Below, in pieces: positions 1 to 6,751 of a stretch of DNA of 13,667 nt (positions within the stretch are counted from its first letter, which is position 1; every line of letters begins with the position of its first letter). Made by a program: the position numbers and the translations under genes. The notes beneath the pieces are model-generated. The model did no database searches. It worked only from the letters and a program-made list of their open reading frames with translations, and was not told the DNA's origin. The stretch comes from DATBGE01 sp036558125 (GTDB lineage: Bacteria; Gemmatimonadota; Gemmatimonadetes; Gemmatimonadales; GWC2-71-9): NCBI GenBank assembly GCA_036558125.1, contig DATBGE010000199.1, positions 1 through 13,667 of the forward strand, in the 5' to 3' direction.

Positions 1-852
1 GTCGGCACCGAGGAGTCCGGTGGCCTTCTGCCCGCACGCCGGGTACTCCCGGACCGGAGTCTCCGGAGAGATGGGGCCGGCGTAGCAGGGCATGAGGTCG
101 GAGATCTCCTGGCCGATCGGTACCCCGGCGATTGTGAGCCGTCGGCGGATGCCATAGTTGCATTGAACCAGCACACCCACCGTAAAGCCGCCGGCTGCGC
201 TGCTCAGCTTGCGAGACGAAGTCCCGATCCCACCCTTGAACTCGTGGCAGACCATGCCGGTCCCGCCTCCCACATTCCCTTCGACGACCGGCCCGCCTTC
301 AGCCTTGTCCAGCGCGGTGAACGCGTGCTGTTTGGTGATGTGAAATCCGTCGATGTCGTTGAGTCCGCCATCCCAGGTCTCGGCCACCACCGGAAGCGCC
401 CAGAGAAAATCGTCGTAGCCTCGCTCGATGGCCCATTCGATCACCGCGTCGCGCACCACTCCGACGCTCATCGTGTTGGTGATCATCACCGGGCCCCAGA
501 GAAAGCCCGATTCCTCGACCCACGTCGTCCCGGTCATTTCGCCATTGCCGTTGAGGGTCCACCAGGCGGCGAAGACCGGATCGGAATCCTTCTTTCCCCG
601 CGGCAAGACCGCGGTAACCCCGGTACGGACCGGGCCCTTGCCCCGCTGCAGCTCTCCCTCGCCCTGGATCAGCGTCACCTGACCGACTTCAACCCCCTTC
701 ACGTCGGTGATGGCGTTGAGCGGACCCGGGCTTCCGCCGAAGGGAATGCCCCAATCACGGGCTCGCGGCTTCGTCTGCTGGGATGGCAAGCTGCTCGGCA
801 GTGCCAGGAGCAAGCCGAGACAGAGTGTCCTGACCGAAAGACGACGCGCCAT
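1..852 (-). CDS. P1 family peptidase (DmpA/BapA-like, S58), secreted, 3' end cut by window edge
   Basis: Reading the minus strand from the ATG at 852 gives 284 codons without a stop, running off the left edge. Residues 1-24 form a signal peptide (basic MARR, then a Leu-rich core) with likely cleavage before Gln25. The mature part opens with GIPFGGSPGPLNAITDVKG (36-53), the usual start of this fold, and keeps the family signature EGNVGGGTGM (191-200) followed by FKGGIGTSSR (205-214) and VGVLVQCNYG (225-234). The family consists of Ntn-type aminopeptidases that cleave themselves at a Gly-Ser bond to free the nucleophilic Ser; that bond should lie just past the window edge and cannot be checked. 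Export suggests cleavage of D-, beta- or N-terminal residues from peptides outside the cytoplasm; substrate unknown. A purine stretch (GAGGG) lies close upstream of the ATG. It diverges from the 936-2857 genes across 83 bp. Confidence 0.93.
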   Translation of the reverse strand, partial: MARRLSVRTLCLGLLLALPSSLPSQQTKPRARDWGIPFGGSPGPLNAITDVKGVEVGQVTLIQGEGELQRGKGPVRTGVTAVLPRGKKDSDPVFAAWWTLNGNGEMTGTTWVEESGFLWGPVMITNTMSVGVVRDAVIEWAIERGYDDFLWALPVVAETWDGGLNDIDGFHITKQHAFTALDKAEGGPVVEGNVGGGTGMVCHEFKGGIGTSSRKLSSAAGGFTVGVLVQCNYGIRRRLTIAGVPIGQEISDLMPCYAGPISPETPVREYPACGQKATGLLGAD

Positions 853-864
853 GGCCCTCGGAGG

Positions 865-893
865 TTGGCGTAAGGGTAGAGATGCTTTAAGCT
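865..893 (+). promoter_or_regulatory. Weak candidate sigma70-like promoter in the divergent gap
   Basis: TTGGCG at 865-870 and TAAGCT at 888-893 are 17 bp apart and lie 43 bp before the ATG at 936. The -10 box keeps only the T, A and final T positions of the consensus, so this is a guess from spacing and position. No convincing promoter was seen for the opposite strand in the same 83-bp gap. Confidence 0.2.
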
Positions 894-935
894 ACTGCGC
901 CCGAGTATCTCCCGCACATTCATCCGACGACGACC

Positions 936-1154
936 ATGCGCCCCCGAGATCGCATTCTGGCCAATCTCGAAGCCACCTATCGTGAGCAGTACGATCGGGC
1001 CCGAACCGAGCAGCAGGCGGCCCGCATGGCGGAGCTCGATGCGGGATATCAGCGCGATCAGCTCATGCTGGAGATCCTGCTCGACATCCGTGACCTGCTG
1101 ATGACCTCGCGCGGGCTCCCGCCGGCTTCCCCAAACCCCGGATCCCAGAGCTGA
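936..1154 (+). CDS. Small helical hypothetical protein (72 aa)
   Basis: The product is soluble, rich in Arg, Glu, Gln and Ala, and looks fully helical up to a Pro/Ser tail (MRPRDRILANLEATYREQ at the start, LLDIRDLL near the end). It has no signal peptide or membrane segment and I do not recognise a named family. Its TGA overlaps the ATG of the next gene (TGATG, 1152-1156), which is the best evidence that it is translated: the downstream amidohydrolase probably depends on it for coupling. No strong Shine-Dalgarno sequence precedes 936. It could be a small conserved coiled protein or a coupling leader ORF; function unknown. Confidence 0.6.
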   Translation: MRPRDRILANLEATYREQYDRARTEQQAARMAELDAGYQRDQLMLEILLDIRDLLMTSRGLPPASPNPGSQS

Positions 1155-2857
1155 TGGCTATTCCTCGTGCCGTTACTTCATTCCCGTCGGGCCGGTCCGT
1201 CTCATTCGCCCTGTCCGCCCTGTTCGCCTTTCCCGCCTGCTCTCCATTGCCTCCCGCCGATCTCATCGTCTTCGGAAAGGTCTGGACCGGAGATTCGACG
1301 GCGCCCTGGGCTGAGGCCGTCGCCACCCGGGGCGACACCATCCTCGCGGTGGGAGACAGCGGGGACATCGCGCGTTACGCGGGGGACCACACTCGAATCC
1401 TGGCCAATGGGAAAGCGCTGGTAACTCCCGGATTCATGGATGGCCACGTGCACTTCCTGGATGGGGGCTATCAGCTCGCGAGCGTGGATCTCCGGAGCGC
1501 CGATTCACCGGCCGAGTTCATCACCCGGCTCAAGAATTTCGCCGCTGAACGCCGACCCGGAGAATGGATTCTCGGCGGAGACTGGGATCACGAGCGCTGG
1601 CCCGGGACTCCACTCCCGCGCAAGGAATGGATCGATTCCGTCACCCCCAGGAATCCCGTGCTGGTGAGCCGTCTCGATGGCCACATGGCGCTGGCCAACA
1701 GCCTGGCCCTCAAGGCTGCCGGGATCGATCGCAAGACTCCCGATATCCCCGGAGGCGTTATCGTCCGCGACCGCCGCACCGGTGAACCGACCGGCGTCCT
1801 CAAGGACGGGGCCATGGATCCCGCCTACGAAGCGGTGCCTGACAATTCCGCCGAGGAGGACGATCGTGCGGTGGCCCGCGCGATGGAGTTTCTCGCCTCA
1901 AAGGGCGTCACCGCGATCGCCTCGGTGAGCGCCGGGTGGAAGCAGGTAGCGGCGGTGAAGCGCGCTCAGCACAACGGCACGCTGACTGTACGGATTGCTC
2001 TGTTCCCTGCTCTTGCCGACTGGCACCGGGTCGCCGACACCGTCGCGGCCGACGGTCCGGGAGACGACTGGGTCCGTCTCGACGGCGTGAAGGGATTCAT
2101 GGATGGCTCGCTGGGCTCGACGACGGCGTACTTCTTCGAGCCTTACAACGATGACCCGACGACTCCAGGCATCCTGGTCACTCCACCCGATTCGATGAAA
2201 GCCTGGATCGGCGCGGCGGATTCCGCGGGGCTGCAGGTGGTGGTACACGCGATCGGCGAGCGGGCCAACGCGATGCTGGTCGACATCTACGACAGTGTGG
2301 GAACCGCGCACGGAGCTCGCGACCGCCGATTCCGTATCGAGCACGCCCAGCACCTCCGCCCCCAGGAAGTCGACCGGATCGCCCGGCTCGGCGTAATTGC
2401 TTCGATGCAACCTTATCACGTGATCGACGACGGGCGCTGGGCCGAGAAGCGACTCGGCCCGGTGCGGGTGCACGACAGCTACGTATTCCGCTCCTTACTC
2501 GACAAGGGAGCGCGGCTCGCGTTTGGCTCGGACTGGACGGTAGCACCGATCGACCCGATCCTCGGCCTCTATGCCGCCGTCACTCGCCGTACCCTTGATG
2601 ACAAGAACCCCGGCGGCTGGCTTCCCGAGCAGAAGATCACGCTCGATGAGGCGCTGCGGGCTTACACTGCGGGGAATGCCTATGGTGTCTTTGCCGAGAA
2701 GACGCGGGGGATGATCAAGCCTGGCTACCGGGCGGATCTGGTGCTTTTAGACCAGGATCTCTTCTCGATTGCACCTGAAGCGATTGAATCGGCGCAGGTC
2801 CGGGTCACCGTTGTTGGAGGTAAGGTGGTCTACGAAGCTAAGTCAGGAGGGCAGTAG
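1154..2857 (+). CDS. Amidohydrolase family 3 (YtcJ-like), predicted lipoprotein
   Basis: A 567-residue metal-dependent hydrolase. The N-terminus ends in FAFPAC (24-29), a plausible lipobox with Cys29, so the enzyme is probably lipid-anchored outside the cytoplasm. The amidohydrolase barrel shows the HxH metal motif GFMDGHVH (93-100; His98, His100), a conserved GGDWDHERWP block (141-150), LDGHMALANS (175-183), a Lys in GVKGFMDGSLGS (311-322, candidate bridging residue), His365 in VVVHAIGERAN, His397/His400 in RIEHAQH and Asp460 in FGSDW. The C-terminal TAGNAYGVFAE ... KPGYRADLVLLD stretch returns to the small beta-sandwich typical of the family. YtcJ-like enzymes and N-substituted formamide deformylase share this layout; substrates range over amides and amidines, and none can be assigned here. 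It follows the 936 ORF by a stop/start overlap. Confidence 0.93.
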   Translation: MAIPRAVTSFPSGRSVSFALSALFAFPACSPLPPADLIVFGKVWTGDSTAPWAEAVATRGDTILAVGDSGDIARYAGDHTRILANGKALVTPGFMDGHVHFLDGGYQLASVDLRSADSPAEFITRLKNFAAERRPGEWILGGDWDHERWPGTPLPRKEWIDSVTPRNPVLVSRLDGHMALANSLALKAAGIDRKTPDIPGGVIVRDRRTGEPTGVLKDGAMDPAYEAVPDNSAEEDDRAVARAMEFLASKGVTAIASVSAGWKQVAAVKRAQHNGTLTVRIALFPALADWHRVADTVAADGPGDDWVRLDGVKGFMDGSLGSTTAYFFEPYNDDPTTPGILVTPPDSMKAWIGAADSAGLQVVVHAIGERANAMLVDIYDSVGTAHGARDRRFRIEHAQHLRPQEVDRIARLGVIASMQPYHVIDDGRWAEKRLGPVRVHDSYVFRSLLDKGARLAFGSDWTVAPIDPILGLYAAVTRRTLDDKNPGGWLPEQKITLDEALRAYTAGNAYGVFAEKTRGMIKPGYRADLVLLDQDLFSIAPEAIESAQVRVTVVGGKVVYEAKSGGQ

Positions 2858-2910
2858 AGAGTAAGAATCGGACAGCTAACATCACCTCGTCGTATTTCTT
2901 GACGGCAAAA

Positions 2911-3011
2911 GAAATTTTCAGAACTCCCCGCTAGCGCCGCGCGGGGGTTTCTGCGCATTATGACTCATCCCAAATCCAATGAGCCTGCCCGGATGTTCCT
3001 CATGAGGAGGA
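2911..3011 (+). promoter_or_regulatory. TPR leader repeat, copy A (upstream of and into TPR1)
   Basis: This block aligns without length change to 4257-4357. Shared parts in order: GAATTTT-like AT segment (2913-2918), a GC hairpin (left arm 2921-2931, right arm 2941-2951), TGCGCAT (2952-2958), a 34-nt spacer with 24 of 34 positions matching by eye, and a 25-nt stretch identical in both copies (2987-3011) covering the start region. A TTGACG lies at 2899-2904, but no good -10 follows at normal spacing. The hairpin ends in GTTTC only, so as a terminator of the amidohydrolase gene it would be poor; its recurrence before TPR2 argues for a role tied to the TPR genes. Confidence 0.6.
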
Positions 3012-4201
3012 CGGTGGTGTTGTGTGCGCTGGTGGCCGCCTCTCCCTTGAAGGCCGTCGCCCAGGGAGCGTCGGAGCGTAGTCTCGATTCGCTCATCACT
3101 CGCGCGGCGGCTGATGTGAACGACCCCACGGCGCACTACAACCTCGCCATGGGTTTCTGGGACAAGAAGCGATGGGACGAAGCGGAGAAGGAGCTTCACA
3201 CCGCTGTCACGATCGCCCCCGCATACGCCGAGGCCTACCTCGCCCTCTCCGCATTACCCAAGGCTAAGGGAGAGAAGTATTGGAAGAAGCGCCTGAAGGC
3301 CGAGGGCCAGGAAGCGGTCCGTGCCGTCTTCGTGGAGAGCAACAGTCACTACCGCCAAGCCTTCCTGCTGAATCCGCTGGTTGATTTGGGCGTGTTGGGA
3401 AAGTTCGAGGCTGAGGATCGGGTCACATTCAGAGTGAATGGCCGGTACCTGATCGCTCTCGTGCCGCCCTGGTGGTCCGACGAAGTGGAGAAGGGAATCA
3501 ACGATTTCCGGCAGGCCCGCTACGACACCGCGTTCGATCGCTTCCAGAAGGTTATCGCGGACCGGCGTATCGGGGGCGATACTCTCGCTCCAATGCCGGT
3601 TCTCTGGTATCACGGCCTGGCCGCGGCTCATCTTGCCAATTTCGACACCGCCGTCCGGGACTTTGCGGTCCTCACGGGTCGAGGTGTCGCGATCGAAAAG
3701 GCCCGGTCGGAGCCGGACGTGACGCTGCCACTGCTCACTAACGATTATCGCTACGTTCTGGCGACGATGCTGTATCTGGGCGGGCGATACGATGACGCGA
3801 TCCCGACCTTCAAACGAACCCTGGAAATCGACCCGGCGCTATACGTCTCTCACGTCCAGCTGGCGAGGATTTACAGCGCCGCCCGTATGTGGGACGAAGC
3901 GATCAGGGAACGTCAGGCCGCGGTCGACGCCAATGCGGAAGACGCGGATCTCTACCTGGAGCTTGGGGCGACGCTCTTGCAGTCCGGTCGGACAGCCGAC
4001 GCCGAGGAGCCGTTGCGACGCGCTGCGGAGATGAACCCGCGGGACTCCCGGATCCCTTACCTGCTGGGAATGGTCCTCACGCAGCTCGGCAAGGAGTCCG
4101 AGGCTCGCGTGGCGTTTCAGCGCTTTCTGGACATCGCACCGAGCGGCTATGCCGATCAAATCCAGGAGGTGAAGGCCCGACTGGTCGCCACACCGCAATG
4201 A
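2993..4201 (+). CDS. Secreted TPR protein, paralog 1 of 3
   Basis: The product is 402 aa from this ATG. A signal peptide (MFLMRR, hydrophobic core, KAVA then Gln24) precedes an all-helical body. TPR-type helices are seen at about 43-77 (PTAHYNLAMGFW, KRWDEAEKEL), 251-280, 284-314, 318-348 and 352-384. The middle carries two segments shared with both neighbours: RQAFLLNPLVDL (121-132) and LWYHGLAAAH (204-213). Likely a periplasmic scaffold or adaptor. The start is uncertain: in-frame ATGs exist at 2960, 2993 and 3002. Conservation with TPR2 begins to be exact around 2993, and 3002 (MRR...) would give the most standard signal peptide. None has a proper Shine-Dalgarno. First gene of the TPR-S41 group, 137 bp from TPR2. 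Confidence 0.9.
   Translation: MFLMRRTVVLCALVAASPLKAVAQGASERSLDSLITRAAADVNDPTAHYNLAMGFWDKKRWDEAEKELHTAVTIAPAYAEAYLALSALPKAKGEKYWKKRLKAEGQEAVRAVFVESNSHYRQAFLLNPLVDLGVLGKFEAEDRVTFRVNGRYLIALVPPWWSDEVEKGINDFRQARYDTAFDRFQKVIADRRIGGDTLAPMPVLWYHGLAAAHLANFDTAVRDFAVLTGRGVAIEKARSEPDVTLPLLTNDYRYVLATMLYLGGRYDDAIPTFKRTLEIDPALYVSHVQLARIYSAARMWDEAIRERQAAVDANAEDADLYLELGATLLQSGRTADAEEPLRRAAEMNPRDSRIPYLLGMVLTQLGKESEARVAFQRFLDIAPSGYADQIQEVKARLVATPQ
2997..3008 (+). other. 12-bp perfect palindrome over a candidate start codon, copy A
   Basis: TCCTCATGAGGA reads the same on both strands and contains the in-frame ATG at 3002. With the next GGA it holds both an anti-Shine-Dalgarno-like UCCUC and a Shine-Dalgarno-like AGGAGG (3005-3010). 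In RNA, UCCUC (2997-3001) can pair with GAGGA (3007-3011) around a 5-nt loop that contains the AUG. Confidence 0.5.
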
Positions 4202-4256
4202 TACTCACCAAGTTTGCGACACTGCGAAGCGTGATGTCGAATTTCCGGTGAGTGAA

Positions 4257-4357
4257 GGAATTTTGAAGGCCCCCCGGCTGGCGCCGAGCGGGCCATTTGC
4301 GCATACTCCCGCATCCCGATTCCAGCGAGCCAGCCCGGATGTTCCTCATGAGGAGGA
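4257..4357 (+). promoter_or_regulatory. TPR leader repeat, copy B (upstream of and into TPR2)
   Basis: Second copy of the block at 2911-3011. It has the same order and spacing: GAATTTT segment (4258-4264), a GC hairpin (about 4268-4294: CCC and GCT pairing with AGC and GGG around loop GGCGCCG), TGCGCAT (4298-4304), then 34 nt and the start region with 25 nt identical to copy A (4333-4357). The distance from the GCGCAT box to the ATG is the same in both copies. TPR3 has no such block. The element could be a transcription attenuator, a translational control element, or simply a leader kept after tandem gene duplication. Confidence 0.6.
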
Positions 4358-5520
4358 TCTTGGTGTGCGCGTGTCTGGTGATGGCGGCCACTCCGCTGCA
4401 CGCGCAGAAGGTGAAGCTGCTGGTTCCGTTGGACTCTCTCATCGCTCGGGTGCAGCGCGACTCGAACGATGCCCCGGCCCACTACGAAGTGGCGCTCGGC
4501 TACTGGTTGGCGAAGAAGTACGATCTCGCCGAAGCCCATTTGCGGGAGGCGATCGCCATCGAGCCGAAAACCGCGACGGCCTACCTCGCTCTCTCTTACC
4601 TTCCCTTCGCCCGCAACTACGGGTTGTGGGGTGATGTAGAGAAAGGGAAAGTCCCGGCGGAGTGGTCGGCGAAAATAGAGGAGGCAGACCACTTCCGTAG
4701 ACAAGCCTTCCTGCTGGACCCGCTGGTGGATCTCAGGCCGCTCGCCCTGATGATCCCGCCCACCGGCACCTTCGGCCTCTCGCGCCGCGAGTCCGCGCTC
4801 TACACCTACGTCATGAACGGGTTGGGGAGCTTCTGGACCGGCGACTACAGCAGGGCCTACCAGTTCTTCAGCTCCATTGTGGAAGGCTCGACCGAAGAGG
4901 ATCGGAAGAAATTTGCCGACTGGTTCCTCTGGTACGAGGGCCTCGCGGCAACCCACACCTTCCAGTATTCCCGCGGAGTCGCCGATTTCCGCCTCCTCGT
5001 CGACCGTGCGGTTGCGCGGGAGAACCCCGATTCCAATGCGATAGTGCCGTTCGAGGACGCCAATGAATTCCGCTATTCCCTGGCCGTAATCCTGGACAAG
5101 GGGGGACAGCAGGCGGAAGCGATCAAGCTGCTTCAGGAATCGATGACCAGCGACCTCGGCCTGTACATGGCGCATGTGAGGCTGGCCGAGATCTACGAGG
5201 AGCAGCATCGCACCAAGAGCGCGTTACAGGAGCGGCGTCGGGCGCTGGAGGCGAGTCCCGACGATCCCAGCCTGTTGTACGACCTGGGCGAAGCCCTCTA
5301 CCGCGCCGGCGAGCTCTCCGACGCGTACGGGTTTCTGGAGAAGGCCGTGCAGGCCAATCCGAGAAGCGCCCGCGCTCTCTACATGTTCGGATCAGTCGCC
5401 CAGAAGTTGGAGCAGACGGAGGAGGCGAAGGAGGCGTACACCCGGTTCATCGCGATGGCTCCCAGCAGATTTCAGGAGCAGATCGTGGAGGCTGGCCACC
5501 GACTGGAGACTATGAAATGA
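4339..5520 (+). CDS. Secreted TPR protein, paralog 2 of 3
   Basis: The product is 393 aa. The signal peptide is MFLMRR plus hydrophobic core, ending PLHA before Gln23. It aligns with TPR1 without gaps over the first ~132 residues (LDSLI at 31-35, AYLALS at 81-86 and RQAFLLDPLVDL at 121-132 fall at the same positions). The middle motif is FLWYEGLAATH (196-206), and the C-terminal TPRs run about 243-385 with SPDDPSLLYDLGEALYRAG and NPRSARALYMFGS. It lacks the acidic-basic insert of TPR1 around 85-110. A longer form would have to begin at TTG 4297, which I reject because it lies inside the leader repeat. The stop codon overlaps the ATG of TPR3 by ATGA, so the two are translationally coupled. Confidence 0.9.
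   Translation: MFLMRRILVCACLVMAATPLHAQKVKLLVPLDSLIARVQRDSNDAPAHYEVALGYWLAKKYDLAEAHLREAIAIEPKTATAYLALSYLPFARNYGLWGDVEKGKVPAEWSAKIEEADHFRRQAFLLDPLVDLRPLALMIPPTGTFGLSRRESALYTYVMNGLGSFWTGDYSRAYQFFSSIVEGSTEEDRKKFADWFLWYEGLAATHTFQYSRGVADFRLLVDRAVARENPDSNAIVPFEDANEFRYSLAVILDKGGQQAEAIKLLQESMTSDLGLYMAHVRLAEIYEEQHRTKSALQERRRALEASPDDPSLLYDLGEALYRAGELSDAYGFLEKAVQANPRSARALYMFGSVAQKLEQTEEAKEAYTRFIAMAPSRFQEQIVEAGHRLETMK
4343..4354 (+). other. 12-bp perfect palindrome over a candidate start codon, copy B
   Basis: Same TCCTCATGAGGA as at 2997-3008, here containing the in-frame ATG at 4348 and followed by GG, which completes AGGAGG (4351-4356). It is identical to copy A although the surrounding coding sequence has diverged. 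Confidence 0.5.
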
Positions 5521-6731
5521 GCAAGCTTCGGATTGGAATGTCCGCCTGTGTCGTCGCCCTCGTCGTCATGGCAGGACTTCCTGCGAACAGCTTCGCACAG
5601 CGCATCAAGATGTCGGTAAAGGTTCCCGAGCTGGAAACTCGGGTCAAACAGGACTCCAATGATGCCGCGGCGCACTACAACCTCGCCCTGGGCTACTGGA
5701 GCGAGAAGCGCTACGACGAGGCGGAAAAGCAGCTCAGAGCTGCCATCCAGGTCGAGCCGCGCTTCGCAGTGGCACACCTGGGGCTGGCATTCCTCCCTTA
5801 CGCCCGGCGGTCCAAGCTGTTCGTTGAGGCTTATGAGGACGACGTACCTGCCGAGTGGAAGCCGAAGCTCGAGGAGGCGGACCGGGAGTTTCGGCATGCC
5901 TTCATGATTGATCCACTGGTGGATCTGCGGATCATCGGCGCGGTCACTCCATCAAGCCCCGACTTCGTCGGCATTTCCAAGGCCTGGGGTGAAGACTGGG
6001 CCTTGTATCTCCAGGGCTATGAGGACTGTCAGGAAGGGAAATACGAGGACTGCAACGGCCGCTTCGCCGCGTTCATCAAATCCATCGACGGCGATCGGTT
6101 CGGTGATCGGATCCCGGATATCGTTCTCTGGTACAAGGGTCTTGCGGCCGCACACATCGGCAAGTTCGACGACGCCGTCGCGCATTTCCAGACCCTGATG
6201 GATCGCGATTCCACCCGGATGAGGGTACGCCAGGAAAAGGGGTACGATCCGCATCTCTCCCTTCGCACCAACGAGTATCGCTACACCCTGGCCACCATCA
6301 AGCAGGCGGCGGGAAAGACTGTCGAGGCGCGGGCCTTGTATCAGGAAGCCCTCGCCAATGACATCGGCCTCTACATGGCGCACGTCCAGCTGGCCGGCCT
6401 GGCGGAGATGGAGCGTGACTTCGCGACCGCGATCGCCGAGCGGCGCCGCGCGGTGGATGCCAACCCCGACGACCCGAGCCTCCTCACCGACCTGGGCGTG
6501 ACTCTGGGGAAGTCGGGGCAGATGCAGGAGGCGGTCGAGATGCTGGAGCGTGCTGCGGACGCCAACCCGCGGGACTCCCGCCCGCTCTACTGGTTGGGTA
6601 TCGGATACACCCAGTTGAATCGCATTCCAGATGCGCGCAAATCGTTTACCCAGTTCATCGAGATGGCCCCGAGCCGGTACGACAAACAGATCGCCGCGGC
6701 CAAAGATCGTCTCGCCAAGCTTCCCCAGTGA
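5517..6731 (+). CDS. Secreted TPR protein, paralog 3 of 3
   Basis: The product is 404 aa. The signal peptide is MSKLRIG plus core, ending NSFA before Gln28. It has the same layout as its neighbours: DSNDAAAHYNLALGYW (46-61), RHAFMIDPLVDL (126-137), VLWYKGLAAAHIG (203-215) and C-terminal TPRs about 253-395 (NPDDPSLLTDLGVTLGKSG, NPRDSRPLYWLGIGY). In the C-terminal half it looks closer to TPR2 (LYMAHVxLA, ERRRA, DDPSLL in both) than to TPR1. The start is clear: GGAG at 5505-5508 lies 8 nt before the ATG, which overlaps the TPR2 stop. It has two Cys residues in the middle (DCQEGKYEDC, 170-179) that could form a periplasmic disulfide and are absent from TPR1 and TPR2. The S41 protease gene follows within 20 bp. 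Confidence 0.92.
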   Translation: MSKLRIGMSACVVALVVMAGLPANSFAQRIKMSVKVPELETRVKQDSNDAAAHYNLALGYWSEKRYDEAEKQLRAAIQVEPRFAVAHLGLAFLPYARRSKLFVEAYEDDVPAEWKPKLEEADREFRHAFMIDPLVDLRIIGAVTPSSPDFVGISKAWGEDWALYLQGYEDCQEGKYEDCNGRFAAFIKSIDGDRFGDRIPDIVLWYKGLAAAHIGKFDDAVAHFQTLMDRDSTRMRVRQEKGYDPHLSLRTNEYRYTLATIKQAAGKTVEARALYQEALANDIGLYMAHVQLAGLAEMERDFATAIAERRRAVDANPDDPSLLTDLGVTLGKSGQMQEAVEMLERAADANPRDSRPLYWLGIGYTQLNRIPDARKSFTQFIEMAPSRYDKQIAAAKDRLAKLPQ

Positions 6732-6737
6732 GAATGG

Positions 6738-6743
6738 AGAAGG
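6738..6743 (+). promoter_or_regulatory. Shine-Dalgarno deciding the S41 protease start
   Basis: AGAAGG lies 8 nt before the ATG at 6752. The in-frame alternatives, GTG 6728 (overlapping the TPR3 stop) and ATG 6734, have no such site. Confidence 0.6.
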
Positions 6744-6751
6744 TCCGCCTC

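Noticed and set aside
163..873. 236-aa plus-strand reading frame
   Set aside because: It is antisense to the P1 peptidase, whose minus-strand reading has a signal peptide and family motifs. The plus reading is Arg/His/Pro-rich with no recognisable domain.
1898..2473. 191-aa minus-strand reading frame
   Set aside because: Shadow of the amidohydrolase; the plus strand carries all catalytic motifs over the same bases.
2960..2992. Earlier start for TPR1 (and TTG 4297 for TPR2)
   Set aside because: The bases belong to the duplicated leader; TPR2 has no ATG at the matching place and a longer n-region fits a signal peptide less well. The shared in-frame EPAR codons leave some doubt.
4156..5208. 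350-aa minus-strand reading frame
   Set aside because: It lies antisense to TPR2 and the end of TPR1, and runs across the leader repeat. Its sequence is the mirror of the TPR codons and shows no domain of its own.
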